Shown: positions 34,302 to 42,408, counted from the stretch's first letter. The stretch: DNA of 64,000 bases from an uncultured Aquiluna sp. (GCA_913057795.1 CAJXOD010000001.1:1-64000); one strand, 5' to 3'. Made by a program: numbers and translations. The notes: generated by a model from the sequence alone, not told the origin.

Positions 34302-35156
34302 TTGCTGACTGGTCGCATTCTTATTGTCGCCTTCGAGGGCTGGAACGATGCCACCGAAGCAGCCACTGGAGCGCTGAAGGCGCTGTCCGAGCAGATCTCG
34401 GGTCAAATTTTAGAAGCAGTGGACCCGGAAGATTATTATGATTTTCAGTTTTCCAGACCAATCGCCGAGTACGACGATGACGGTCAGCGGTTTCTTAACT
34501 GGCCTACGACCGAGCTTTTGCAGGCAAGCCCGGAAAAAGCAAAAGCCCAGCCCAGGCTCCAAGAGATATTTCTGTTACTAGGAACTGAGCCTTCGAGACG
34601 CTGGATCACATTCGCTGCCGAGGTGATGGAAATGGTGCAGGACCGCGAGATTGACCACGTGATAATGCTCGGAGCTATGCTGGCCGATGTACCTCACTCG
34701 CGACCGGTTCCGTTTTTCAAAAGCTCTCAAAACAAAGCGTTTCAAGAGTTGAATAATCTAGAGCCTTCCAGTTATGAAGGGCCAGTTGGTATTCTTGCGG
34801 TCCTTGCTCAAGCCTTTGAGGCCGACAACATCCCGGTGATGTCACTCTGGGCGTCGGTCCCCCACTACGTTCACAACACCTCCAATCCGAAGGCGGCTCT
34901 GGGTTTCCTGAATCAGCTAGAGGCTCTTACTGGTATTCAGTTCGATGGCTCGTCGCTTGTGGAGGAGGCTTCCGAGTGGGAGCGATCGATAGACGAAGTC
35001 TCTGAGAGCGACGAAGAGCTCTCGTCCTACATAGAGCAGCTTGAGACGAGTAGAGACGCCATGGACAGTGAGCAGGCCTCCGGCGATTCAATAGCAAGAG
35101 AATTAGAGAAATATCTGAAGTCCAGACCCGAATCGCCTGAGGCAGGGAAGGCCTAA
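34302..35156 (+). CDS. PAC2 family protein
   Basis: This protein of about 284 residues belongs to the PAC2 family, named after a eukaryotic proteasome-assembly chaperone. Typical stretches are LIVAFEGWNDATEAATGAL, DYYDFQFSRP and GMLADVPHSRP-like sequence (here GAMLADVPHSRPVP), followed by SLWASVPHYVHNTSNPKA. The C-terminal ~45 residues are acidic and helical. I chose TTG 34302 because AAAGGAG lies five bases upstream of it; GTG 34281 is in frame but precedes that site. No proteasome genes are present in the usual place, so its job here is probably unrelated to proteasome assembly. It overlaps convergent uppP by four bases. Confidence 0.85.
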   Translation: MLTGRILIVAFEGWNDATEAATGALKALSEQISGQILEAVDPEDYYDFQFSRPIAEYDDDGQRFLNWPTTELLQASPEKAKAQPRLQEIFLLLGTEPSRRWITFAAEVMEMVQDREIDHVIMLGAMLADVPHSRPVPFFKSSQNKAFQELNNLEPSSYEGPVGILAVLAQAFEADNIPVMSLWASVPHYVHNTSNPKAALGFLNQLEALTGIQFDGSSLVEEASEWERSIDEVSESDEELSSYIEQLETSRDAMDSEQASGDSIARELEKYLKSRPESPEAGKA

Positions 35157-35980
35157 ATAGCTCCTAAACCAAGAGCGATTAGCAAAGCCGATCCCACTCC
35201 CACCCTCCAAATTACAAATGGCATGTACGAGCCCTTGATTAGGTAGCGAAGCAGCCAGGCTATTACCGCATATCCGACCACGAAGCTCACAATTGTTGCG
35301 GCAATTGTTGCTGCCAGTAAGTCCTCGGGTAAGTCCTGGTAGCTTCCCAAAAATTGATACGCCCCGGCACCTAGGACTGCCGGTATTGCAAGTAAAAAGC
35401 TGTATCGTGCCGCAGCTTCTCTAGTAAAGCCAAGCATGAGGCCGACGGTTATCGACCCGCCTGACCTTGAAACCCCGGGAATTAGCGCCAAGGCTTGGCC
35501 AAAACCAAAGGCAAGTCCACTTCGAAGGTTCAACTCCCCCAGCTGCTTGGTTTTGGAGCCAATTCGGTCTCCAAGCCCCAGGATTAGTCCAAACACAATC
35601 AACATCACTCCAATAATCCAAAGCTGGCGCAGCTCCGTTTCAATTGCATCCTGAAAAATTAGCCCAAGAACCACAATCGGTACCGTCCCAATGATCACGA
35701 GCCAGCCAAGCCTGGAGTTTGGTTCCTGTTTTGACCAAGGCCGAAAACCATTTTTGAACCAAGAACGAAGAATTTCAATTATTGACTTAGCGAAATAGCT
35801 GACCACCGCAAGCTCGGTTCCAATTTGTATGGTGGCAATGAATGCGGTCAGCTGTGGCTTGGTTAGGTCACCGAAGCCAAATACCTCTTGGGCTATTTGA
35901 ACGTGGGCACTTGATGAAATTGGAAGAAACTCGGTTAGTCCTTGGATGAAACCGAGAATTATGGCTTCTAGTGGGTTCAT
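35153..35980 (-). CDS. uppP: Undecaprenyl-diphosphatase
   Basis: UppP dephosphorylates undecaprenyl diphosphate to regenerate the lipid carrier for peptidoglycan and other envelope polymers. Its 275 residues form about eight membrane helices. The family motifs are GLTEFLPISSSAH near the N-terminus and PGVSRSGGSITVGLML in the second half, carrying the catalytic Glu, Ser and Arg residues. The start overlaps the stop of the small acidic gene upstream by four bases (ATGA). Loss-of-function is not suggested by anything in the sequence. Confidence 0.95.
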   Translation of the reverse strand: MNPLEAIILGFIQGLTEFLPISSSAHVQIAQEVFGFGDLTKPQLTAFIATIQIGTELAVVSYFAKSIIEILRSWFKNGFRPWSKQEPNSRLGWLVIIGTVPIVVLGLIFQDAIETELRQLWIIGVMLIVFGLILGLGDRIGSKTKQLGELNLRSGLAFGFGQALALIPGVSRSGGSITVGLMLGFTREAAARYSFLLAIPAVLGAGAYQFLGSYQDLPEDLLAATIAATIVSFVVGYAVIAWLLRYLIKGSYMPFVIWRVGVGSALLIALGLGAI

Positions 35981-36183
35981 TCTTCTTCGGCTAGTTCAAT
36001 CGGCAGGAACTCATCGAAACTTGCCGACAGCGCCTCTTCATAGCCAAGAAAAGCATCTTCGACTTGAATGTAAGCCTGCTCAATACCGGGGTCTTCACCC
36101 TCGCGCTGGGAGAGGATGGCATCGAGATGTCGCTCCAACGCTCCTATGAGCTTTTGGAGTGCGACCTGCGGCTCTTGATGCAT
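35977..36183 (-). CDS. Small acidic protein coupled to uppP, function unknown
   Basis: This 68-residue acidic protein is mostly helical by composition (QVALQKLIGALERHLDAILS, then GYEEALSASFDEF) and has no signal peptide or membrane helix. I do not recognise a family. It is translationally coupled to uppP by an ATGA overlap. A promoter with -35 TTGTCG, 17 bases and -10 TAGCTT ends six bases before its ATG, so it looks leaderless. The first place in the uppP operon argues that it is a real gene. It might bind or regulate UppP, but that is a guess from position. Confidence 0.7.
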   Translation of the reverse strand: MHQEPQVALQKLIGALERHLDAILSQREGEDPGIEQAYIQVEDAFLGYEEALSASFDEFLPIELAEEE

Positions 36184-36189
36184 AGTAAT

Positions 36190-36218
36190 AAGCTACCGCT
36201 TTGTGCCAGTCTCGACAA
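36190..36218 (-). promoter_or_regulatory. Leaderless-type promoter of the small acidic gene and uppP
   Basis: On the minus strand, -35 TTGTCG (36218-36213) and -10 TAGCTT (36195-36190) are separated by exactly 17 bases. The ATG follows the -10 box after six bases (ATTACT), so transcription should start at the start codon. Confidence 0.55.
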
Positions 36219-36289
36219 ATACCTGACGCTTCTCGAATTCCGTGTTCATGGTAAGTTTGGGGCTTGCTTAACCGAATGAGCATTCACCC

Positions 36290-36372
36290 GTCCGGGTGGC
36301 GAAATGGTAGACGCGCTAGCTTGAGGGGCTAGTCCTCTTACGAGGGTGAGGGTTCAAGTCCCTTTCCGGACA
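36290..36372 (+). tRNA. tRNA-Leu (GAG anticodon)
   Basis: An 83-base class II tRNA. The acceptor stem pairs GTCCGGG with TCCGGAC (one G-U) and A is the discriminator. The anticodon arm is CTAGC-TTGAGGG-GCTAG with anticodon GAG. The variable arm (TCCTCTTACGAGGGT region) is long, as in leucine tRNAs, and the T arm is GAGGG-TTCAAGT-CCCTT. CCA is not encoded. The gene sits alone, 34 bases before the sirtuin gene, and is the only tRNA in the window. Confidence 0.95.
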
Positions 36373-36393
36373 CTGGAAGTAAAAAAATCAACT

Positions 36394-36399
36394 TAGAAT
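36394..36399 (+). promoter_or_regulatory. Leaderless-type -10 box of the sirtuin gene
   Basis: TAGAAT is followed by seven bases (TGTGTGT) and GTG at 36407. This fits the leaderless layout seen elsewhere in the window and favours GTG 36407 over GTG 36401, which is one base from the box. No clear -35 box; read-through from the tRNA is also possible. Confidence 0.45.
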
Positions 36400-36406
36400 T
36401 GTGTGT

Positions 36407-37234
36407 GTGATAAGTAGCTTGGACCCGGCGGTTGATTACGCGATAGCCCAAACTCGTCAAATGCTTTTTGGCCTGAAGGTCTTGGCAATGACCGGTGCCG
36501 GAGTTTCGACGGATAGCGGTATTCCGGATTACCGAGGCCAAGGTCGAGTGGTAAAGCATCCGTTGACTTTCGACCAGTTTTTGGCTTCGGAGGAGAATCA
36601 AGCTCGATATTGGGCCAGAAGCTACGTTGGATGGAACCGGATTGCCAGTGCTGAACCCAACTATTCTCATTTGGCGCTTGCCAAGGCCGAGCAGACCGGC
36701 CAAATTCAGCAGCTGATAACTCAAAATGTCGATGGACTCCATCAAAAGGCCGGATCGAAAAACGTAATTGAGCTCCACGGTCGTCTGGATCGAGTGGTTT
36801 GTCTTGACTGCACTGGTTCAATCTCGAGACAGGACATGGATGGATTAATTCAAGCCACCAACCCGTCAATGGACAGAAGTGCCAACATTGAATTCACCCC
36901 AGACGGTGACGCTGAAATCGATGTCCCGGAGGACTTCCAGGTCCCAACCTGTCAAAACTGCAACGGACGCTACAAGCCGGACGTGGTGTTCTTCGGAGAG
37001 CAAATTCCGCAACTAAGAGTTATTGAAGCCAAAACGGCTGTTGAGCGTGCCGATGCCGTACTAATCGCGGGCAGCTCTCTAACAGTGAATTCTGGGCTCA
37101 GACTAGTGAAGCAGGCAAAGGAACTTGGACAGAAGATTGTGATCATCAACCGAGGCGAGACCAAAGCGGACAACATCGCAGACGTGAAGCTGAATGCATC
37201 GGCAGCCGATGTCTTGAGGGCATTGTTTTTATGA
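36407..37234 (+). CDS. cobB: Sir2 family NAD-dependent protein deacetylase
   Basis: Sirtuins remove acyl groups from lysines using NAD+, controlling enzymes such as acetyl-CoA synthetase. The NAD-binding motifs TGAGVSTDSGIPDYRG and TQNVDGLH are present, with the catalytic His in ELHGRLD. Zinc ligands are CLDC and CQNC, separated by a ~70-residue insert that is long for the family and acidic. KPDVVFFGE and AGSSLTVNSG also match. The start lies in a GTGTGTGTG tract and either of two in-frame GTGs could serve; I chose 36407 because of the -10 spacing. The stop overlaps the next gene (ATGA). Confidence 0.92.
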   Translation: MISSLDPAVDYAIAQTRQMLFGLKVLAMTGAGVSTDSGIPDYRGQGRVVKHPLTFDQFLASEENQARYWARSYVGWNRIASAEPNYSHLALAKAEQTGQIQQLITQNVDGLHQKAGSKNVIELHGRLDRVVCLDCTGSISRQDMDGLIQATNPSMDRSANIEFTPDGDAEIDVPEDFQVPTCQNCNGRYKPDVVFFGEQIPQLRVIEAKTAVERADAVLIAGSSLTVNSGLRLVKQAKELGQKIVIINRGETKADNIADVKLNASAADVLRALFL

Positions 37235-37824
37235 GTGGAACAGTATTAGGCCTTTTTCGTCACGGCCAAACCGACTGGAACGTTGATCTGAGGCTTCAGG
37301 GCACTGCGGAGATACCCCTCAATAGCCACGGCGTGGAGCAGGTAAAAAACGCCACTAAGAATCTAGATCTACTTAGCTGGGACGTTGTGCTTACCTCTCC
37401 CCTTGGACGCGCAAAGGAAACAGCCGACATCATCCTGGCGGAAATGACTGGAACTGAGCTGTTGGTTGAACCGATGCTAATAGAGCGCTCCTTTGGTATC
37501 GGCGAGGGAATGCTCTATTCCGAATGGCACGAAAAATATGGCCAGCTAGAGGAAATACCAGGGGCAGAGTCAAATAATTCGATCATTCTAAGATCAAGGC
37601 AGCTACTGGAATTAATGCTTGAAAAATACTCGGGAGCGAAAATTTTAGCAATTTCTCACGGAGCACTGATTCGTTATTTGCTAAATGAAGTTAGTAAAGG
37701 ATCTGTCCCACCGGCTGGTGAAAGGCTTCAGAACGCCTCGCTGCACATGTTGCGGCATGATTTGAGCTGGGAATTGGATGCCTGGGCGCCAGATCCGCTA
37801 GGCGATTTCACGCAAGCTAGCTAA
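37231..37824 (+). CDS. Histidine phosphatase family protein (phosphoglycerate mutase-like)
   Basis: This 197-residue enzyme belongs to the branch-1 histidine phosphatases. The catalytic His lies in LFRHGQTDWN, the second arginine in LTSPLGRAKETA, the proton donor Glu in ERSFGIGEG and the second His in ISHGALIRY. Proteins of this size are usually phosphatases of small metabolites rather than glycolytic mutases. It is translationally coupled to the sirtuin gene. The 3' end overlaps the convergent glycosyltransferase gene by 27 bases, the largest convergent overlap here. Confidence 0.88.
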   Translation: MSGTVLGLFRHGQTDWNVDLRLQGTAEIPLNSHGVEQVKNATKNLDLLSWDVVLTSPLGRAKETADIILAEMTGTELLVEPMLIERSFGIGEGMLYSEWHEKYGQLEEIPGAESNNSIILRSRQLLELMLEKYSGAKILAISHGALIRYLLNEVSKGSVPPAGERLQNASLHMLRHDLSWELDAWAPDPLGDFTQAS

Positions 37825-38868
37825 GAGCTCCTGGGTGCTGTGCTTCCAGGAAAACTTCGCGGATTGCTGCAGAGCTTTTTTTGAGTAGCTGGACCAAGTC
37901 TTTTCTTCAGAAAGCTTGATCACTCCGGCAACAAACTCCTCCGGCTTAGAGTTATCGAAAAACACCCCTGCGTTTCCTGCCACCTCTTGAAAAATCGGAA
38001 TTTCGCTAACTATGACGGGTAGTCCCTGGGACATTGCCTCCACAAGTGGGATGCCAAATCCTTCATCTTTCGAAGCACTCACTAATCCGAATGCTTTTCC
38101 TAACCAAACTAAATACTCAGCGTCGGTGACGCCGTTTTCAAACTGAACCGTCGCGCCGACTGAATTGGCGAGTTTGGTTAACTTTCTGCGTTTTTTGTCG
38201 CTCAGCCTGGAAAGTAGAACCAATGTTTTTTCAGGAAGCAGAGCCATCGATTTGATCAAAAATTCGACGTTTTTATAACGAGGATAGCTGCCCATGTAAA
38301 TCAAGTATTTAGAGTCGTGTCTGGGCTTTATTGGCTTTGAGATTTCTAGCTCAGACGCATTGTGGACAACCTCCAAAGGTCTCTTGGTCAGCCTGGCCTC
38401 CAAAATTTGCTGCTTGGAGGTCTCTGACACTGTCAGAACCAGATCGGCACGGTCAAGAAGGAACCGCTGTGGAAAGTAAGACAGGTGAAATAGTAGCCAC
38501 CCCAGCCGCACGGGCGCGGAGAACGCCCTTGGAGGCGTGCGGTGACGGTAATAGATAAGGTCATGAAGAGTCAGAACGAGCTTGAAGTTTCGTCCCAACG
38601 ACGAAGTCGTTTGCATGGGGCTAATTAGCACGCCAATACTGGTCTGATTCAACCTTCTGGCAAGAGTGAGCTCCCGAAGTGAAATTGGATCGTTTACTTT
38701 GACAACTGAAACATTTTCTGGCATCAGACCCCGTTGTGCTTCCAAATGAATCAGAACAGTCACAGGCATAAGTCGGCTGAGCTCGCCAACCAAACCAAGG
38801 CTGAAGCTGGTTATCCCATCGGGTCTCGTGGGGTTTATAAACCTGCCATCAAACCAAACATCTTTCAT
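37798..38868 (-). CDS. Glycosyltransferase family 4 protein
   Basis: This 356-residue GT-B enzyme has a C-terminal nucleotide-sugar domain with GSYPRYKNVEFLIKSMALLP and the GT4 signature SKDEGFGIPLVEAMSQGLPVI, where Glu residues hold the donor. The N-terminal half carries a short LTLHDLIYYRHRTPPRAF segment, typical of mannosyl- or rhamnosyl-transferases. No membrane helix is seen. The donor and acceptor are unknown. Its ATG overlaps the stop of the upstream hydrolase gene by four bases, so they share an operon. Envelope glycan synthesis is plausible but unproven. Confidence 0.87.
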   Translation of the reverse strand: MKDVWFDGRFINPTRPDGITSFSLGLVGELSRLMPVTVLIHLEAQRGLMPENVSVVKVNDPISLRELTLARRLNQTSIGVLISPMQTTSSLGRNFKLVLTLHDLIYYRHRTPPRAFSAPVRLGWLLFHLSYFPQRFLLDRADLVLTVSETSKQQILEARLTKRPLEVVHNASELEISKPIKPRHDSKYLIYMGSYPRYKNVEFLIKSMALLPEKTLVLLSRLSDKKRRKLTKLANSVGATVQFENGVTDAEYLVWLGKAFGLVSASKDEGFGIPLVEAMSQGLPVIVSEIPIFQEVAGNAGVFFDNSKPEEFVAGVIKLSEEKTWSSYSKKALQQSAKFSWKHSTQELLASLREIA

Positions 38869-39725
38869 TCGGTTTCCAGAAACTTGGTTATTGCAATCGC
38901 GATGTCAACCGGCTTTTCGTAATGGGAAAGGTGCCCAACCTTTTCAAGGACCAGCAGATTAGAGTTTGCCAGCACTTCGTTTAGGCGCCTTTGCTCTGCG
39001 ATGGGAGCCACGGCATCCTTTGCGCCGGCTATCAACAATATTGGACCGGTAAGTTTTTCCGCATAATCAAAAACTGATCCAGCGTTAGCGGCCTGAAAGC
39101 CCTCGATGGCAACCCTGGTGGAAGCGTACGTAGAAAAATATCTGCCGTGCTGGTCGTGTATGAAGCGTCTAGTCCCTCGATTTTTGGTTTTAGTAAGACC
39201 GATGGACATTGCTCTGGTTACCAAGCCGGATGACATTAGCCAAGAGCCAAAGATTTTATTCTTACCTATTCGGTAGTAGATTTCCGCGAACCTATTGCCG
39301 AGTGATTTAGACGTGCTACCCCGAGTGGTAATCGGGTTTATTAGGCAGACCTTGTTGGTGGAAAGCCCATTCGAAATAGCATTCGCCACGATGAGTGTTC
39401 CGAAGCTGTGTCCAACCACAAGATCGTAGGGGCCTGTTGAGTTGTGGAAATCAATCAGCCAGTCTGAGTATGACGAAAGGCTGTGGTGTTCAAGCTCAGC
39501 ACTCTTGCCAAAGCCCGGGAGATCTGGGCTCACTACCCTTAGATCGACTAGGGCGCCCGCTACAGCCTGTAATCCATGATGGTCGCCCCTAAACCCATGT
39601 ATGAAAAGTACCCTTTGTTCATTTCCTGACAAGGTCCAGACCGCGGTATCGGAAACATCAGCCCTAGTAGAACGGGTTTCAGCGAACGCGAAGAGTTCGG
39701 CTGGTGGATTGGTCAACACTGTCAC
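38865..39725 (-). CDS. Alpha/beta hydrolase
   Basis: This 286-residue alpha/beta-fold hydrolase has the nucleophile elbow GHSFGT (catalytic Ser), the acid in LIAGAKDAVAP and the His in KVGHLSHYEKP. The oxyanion-hole motif is FIHGFRGDHHGLQ. It lacks a signal peptide. The substrate is not predictable. It begins with GTG, has no ribosome site, and a TAGACT -10 box sits six bases upstream. It is the first gene of a two-gene operon with the GT4 enzyme. Confidence 0.87.
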   Translation of the reverse strand: MTVLTNPPAELFAFAETRSTRADVSDTAVWTLSGNEQRVLFIHGFRGDHHGLQAVAGALVDLRVVSPDLPGFGKSAELEHHSLSSYSDWLIDFHNSTGPYDLVVGHSFGTLIVANAISNGLSTNKVCLINPITTRGSTSKSLGNRFAEIYYRIGKNKIFGSWLMSSGLVTRAMSIGLTKTKNRGTRRFIHDQHGRYFSTYASTRVAIEGFQAANAGSVFDYAEKLTGPILLIAGAKDAVAPIAEQRRLNEVLANSNLLVLEKVGHLSHYEKPVDIAIAITKFLETE

Positions 39726-39731
39726 TCATGC

Positions 39732-39737
39732 AGTCTA
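39732..39737 (-). promoter_or_regulatory. Leaderless-type -10 box of the hydrolase-GT4 operon
   Basis: On the minus strand TAGACT is followed by GCATGA and then the GTG start of the hydrolase. An ATG lies inside this spacer but in another frame. The same box and spacing occur at trpD. Confidence 0.45.
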
Positions 39738-39778
39738 GGTTGGTTGCAAGCCGACTATCGTTTCAGACAGGAGATACT

Positions 39779-40486
39779 TTGCTAGATTTCGATTTTGAAC
39801 CCGAGGCACCCGGCTGGTCCAAGCGGGTTGCTGCCTTCGACCTCGAGACCACAGGGCTTGATTTAAAAACTGCCCGCATCGTTACCGCGTGCGTAGTTGT
39901 GCTGGGCCCCACTGGAGAGGTAGAGGATCTTCGTGAGTGGATTGTGAACCCAGGCATTGAAATACCTCAGGCCGCGTCGGATGTTCACGGAGTAACCACT
40001 GAAGCCGCTGTTCGAGATGGAATGGACCCGCTATCGGCAATTGCGGAAATTAGCCAGGAACTAAAAAAGCTAAATGCGACCATGCCATTGGTTGCATTCA
40101 ATGCCCCGTACGACTTTACAATTTTGGCCAACGAAGCGATTCGATATCAGCTAGAGCCGCTAGAGCCGCAATCTGTAATCGATCCTCTGGTGCTTGATCG
40201 CAAAGTGGATAAGTTCCGAAAAGGCAAGCGCAATCTAGTTGTCATGTCTGAGCATTATGGGGTTGAGCTTACGGATGCCCACAATTCGACTGCTGACGCA
40301 GTGGCGGCGGGAAAACTAGCTCAGCAGATTGCCAAGCGATTTGCCGAACTGGATATTCCAATCGAAAACCTCCACGACGCTCAAGCTAAGTGGAGTGATG
40401 AGCAATCAGAAAGTTTTGCTAAGTTCATGAGACAGCAAAACCGCCCGGATTTCCAGGCGGAATTGGGTTGGCCAATAAGGCTTTAG
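39779..40486 (+). CDS. 3'-5' exonuclease (DNA polymerase III epsilon-like)
   Basis: This DEDDh exonuclease of about 235 residues removes mononucleotides from DNA 3' ends. The motifs are [11 protein letters not shown] (Exo I), [12 protein letters not shown] (Exo II) and [12 protein letters not shown] (Exo III with His and Asp). It lacks the polymerase-tethering tail of DnaQ, so it may be a free repair nuclease or a proofreading subunit. I chose TTG 39779 because CAGGAGAT lies six bases before it; earlier in-frame GTG 39704 and ATG 39728 lack a ribosome site and overlap the divergent hydrolase gene region. Confidence 0.85.
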   Translation: MLDFDFEPEAPGWSKRVAAFDLETTGLDLKTARIVTACVVVLGPTGEVEDLREWIVNPGIEIPQAASDVHGVTTEAAVRDGMDPLSAIAEISQELKKLNATMPLVAFNAPYDFTILANEAIRYQLEPLEPQSVIDPLVLDRKVDKFRKGKRNLVVMSEHYGVELTDAHNSTADAVAAGKLAQQIAKRFAELDIPIENLHDAQAKWSDEQSESFAKFMRQQNRPDFQAELGWPIRL

Positions 40487-40731
40487 CTGAAGTTTTTGTA
40501 GCGATCGTTGAATCGCTCTACGCGGCCAGCGGCATCCATGATGCGCTGTTTTCCAGTGTAGAACGGGTGGCTCTCGGAGCTGATTTCAACGTCGTGGACC
40601 GGGTAGGTTTTGCCGTCTTCCCACTCGATTGTCTTATCGCTAGTGATGGTCGCGCGAGTCAGGAACGAAACTCCAGATGCTAGGTCGCGGAATACGATCG
40701 GCTCGTAGCTTGGGTGAATTTCTGCCTGCAT
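40483..40731 (-). CDS. rpmE2: 50S ribosomal protein L31 type B
   Basis: This 82-residue L31 paralog is the cysteine-free (C-minus) form. The sequence opens [19 protein letters not shown] and contains the family-typical [18 protein letters not shown]. Type B L31 usually replaces the zinc-binding form under zinc limitation and is often repressed by Zur. Upstream on the minus strand a TTGCTAAA sequence is repeated at 20-base spacing, but I cannot call it a Zur box. The ribosome site AGAAGGA is clear. It overlaps the convergent exonuclease gene by four bases. Confidence 0.94.
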   Translation of the reverse strand: MQAEIHPSYEPIVFRDLASGVSFLTRATITSDKTIEWEDGKTYPVHDVEISSESHPFYTGKQRIMDAAGRVERFNDRYKNFS

Positions 40732-40803
40732 GATGTCCTTCTAATAAATTCTGAGTTGCATTTAGCAACAGCCCAAGAGTTTAGCAAGTATTTTCCAACC
40801 CGT

Positions 40804-41586
40804 CTACGACGAAACCGCTGAAAACCTCTGATTTTGATAGTTCAGGGTCAATGGATGATTGAAAGCTTCGGAAATACTTGCTGAAGTTAGCGTCATTCCA
40901 ATCTCACCTCGCGCCATAACTTTGCCGTCCTGCAAAAGTAGCGCGTGGGTAAAGCCCGGTGGAATTTCTTCTAGGTGATGGGTCACCATAACCATCGCTG
41001 GGGCTTCTGTCGCCTGAGCATATCCGGAAAGTAGTTGCAAAGTTAGCTCCCTGGCCGCAAGATCTAGGCTGGCGACTGGTTCGTCCAGCAGAAGTAACTC
41101 TGGATCAGTCATTACAGAGCGAGCAATCTGGACCCGCTTGCGCTCACCATCGCTCAACGTGCCAAAGGCTCTATCTTCAAAGCTTGAAAGCTTCCACTCC
41201 CCCAAAACTCTTCTGGCTCTGCGTTCATCGATTGCGTCGTATTCTTCGTTCCACCTACCGGTGATGCCATAGCTGGCTGTCATGACGGCATTTAGCACCG
41301 TCTCGGAATTTGGTATTTGGGCGGTTAGGGCGCTAGATGCGAACCCAATTCTTGTCCTGAGTTCAAAAACATTTACCTCACCTAGGCGCTGGCCTAGAAG
41401 TGTTGCCGATCCGCTAGAAGGCTGTATTTGAGCCGCCGCTAGCTTTAGAAGAGTTGTCTTACCAGCTCCGTTGGCCCCAAGAACAACCCAACGCTCCGTC
41501 GGGCCTACTGAAAACGTGAGGGAGTCAATGATGGACTTACCACCGCGCACCACGCTGACATTTTGAAGATTAATTACCTCGGACAC
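40804..41586 (-). CDS. ABC transporter ATP-binding protein
   Basis: This 260-residue ATPase has Walker A GANGAGKTTLLKL, the signature LSDGERKRVQIARS, Walker B LLLLDEPVASLD and switch His in MVTHHLEEIPP. No permease gene is adjacent, and it matches the stand-alone ATPase found beside serB in mycobacteria (Rv3041c next to SerB2). It starts with GTG four bases after the stop of a predicted 45-residue ORF. Function is unknown. The fold and ATPase activity are certain. Confidence 0.9.
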   Translation of the reverse strand: MSEVINLQNVSVVRGGKSIIDSLTFSVGPTERWVVLGANGAGKTTLLKLAAAQIQPSSGSATLLGQRLGEVNVFELRTRIGFASSALTAQIPNSETVLNAVMTASYGITGRWNEEYDAIDERRARRVLGEWKLSSFEDRAFGTLSDGERKRVQIARSVMTDPELLLLDEPVASLDLAARELTLQLLSGYAQATEAPAMVMVTHHLEEIPPGFTHALLLQDGKVMARGEIGMTLTSASISEAFNHPLTLNYQNQRFSAVSS

Positions 41587-41590
41587 GCCC

Positions 41591-41728
41591 CTAGCCTAGC
41601 CGCCAATGCTCCGTTGCCTCCTGTCTTTGAAGCGAGTCGCGCTGGATCCGGGCAGCGGCCTGAAATGCACGCGCCTGTTCGTGAAAAAGGAGCCTGGAAG
41701 CCGCGAAGATAACGGAACCAACTAGCAT
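41591..41728 (-). CDS. Predicted 45-residue protein upstream of the ABC ATPase
   Basis: A 46-codon reading frame runs from ATG at 41728 to TAG at 41591, filling nearly all of the gap between divergent serB and the ABC ATPase gene. It encodes MLVGSVIFAASRLLF, a short hydrophobic start, then a helical polar part with QAAARIQRDSLQRQ and a C-terminal HWRLG. Four bases separate its stop from the ABC start, so it would be translationally coupled. A -35 TTGAAC and a -10 TATTAC (16-base spacer) end three bases before the ATG, which is too close for a leader. I know no homolog. Support is positional and frame-based only. Confidence 0.4.
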   Translation of the reverse strand: MLVGSVIFAASRLLFHEQARAFQAAARIQRDSLQRQEATEHWRLG

Positions 41729-41778
41729 TTGGTAATAATCAGAAAAAAGCTTTGTTCAAAGCTTGCCAGGGAGAGAAA

Positions 41779-42408
41779 ATGAGTTTTCTAGTTGTGTTCG
41801 ACGTTGACTCAACACTTATCGATCAAGAAGCAATCGAGCTTCTGGCAACACACTCCGGCACTCGACAGCAGGTGGCCCTGATCACCGAGCGCGCCATGAA
41901 AGGCGAAATAGATTTCAGTGCCTCATTGGTCGAGCGGGTATCTCTGTTAGCAGGCCTAGATGAAAGCGTTCTAAACAAAGTTGCCGACGAGCTCTCGCCA
42001 ACCAAGGGTGCGGCGGAGCTTATTGAGGCAATACATGCAATCGGCGGTTACGCTGCAGCGGTCTCGGGCGGCTTCATTCAGTTGTTAGAACCACTAAAAA
42101 AGACGCTGAACCTTGATTTTGCCAAGGCAAATACTTTGGAGGTCGTCGACGGCAAACTATCCGGCAAGGTAATCGGCGAGCTCGTTGATTCCGCCGTAAA
42201 AGCAGCGACATTATTGGCTCTTGCTAAAAAACTAGAGATTGATGTAGCCCAAACCATCGCTATTGGCGACGGGGCGAATGATCTAAAGATGATGAAGCAG
42301 GCGGGTCTGTCTATAGCCTTTTGTGCTCAGCCAATAGTTCGAGAGAGCGCTGACATCGTTATAGACACGCGAGATTTGTCGCAAGTGATCGCGCTGCTAC
42401 CCAGCTAA
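41779..42408 (+). CDS. serB: Phosphoserine phosphatase
   Basis: SerB makes serine from phosphoserine. This is the short 209-residue form without the ACT domain seen in mycobacterial SerB2. The HAD motifs are VFDVDSTLIDQEA (Asp8 and Asp10), AVSGGF (motif II Ser), an LAKKLEI lysine and IGDGANDLKMM. I chose ATG 41779, with AGGGAGAG just before it, over TTG 41752. Convergent with fabI, with six bases between stops. Confidence 0.92.
   Translation: MSFLVVFDVDSTLIDQEAIELLATHSGTRQQVALITERAMKGEIDFSASLVERVSLLAGLDESVLNKVADELSPTKGAAELIEAIHAIGGYAAAVSGGFIQLLEPLKKTLNLDFAKANTLEVVDGKLSGKVIGELVDSAVKAATLLALAKKLEIDVAQTIAIGDGANDLKMMKQAGLSIAFCAQPIVRESADIVIDTRDLSQVIALLPS

Noticed and set aside
36401..36409. GTGTGTGTG tract at the sirtuin start as a phase-variable repeat
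   Set aside because: It has only about four repeats, too short for typical slipped-strand switching; two in-frame GTG codons explain it.
36338..36869. Minus-strand ORFs over the tRNA-Leu and the sirtuin gene
   Set aside because: They overlap a well-folded tRNA and a conserved enzyme, and show no family features.
41591..41778. An upstream extension of serB to TTG 41752
   Set aside because: The better start is ATG 41779, directly after AGGGAGAG and matching homolog N-termini.
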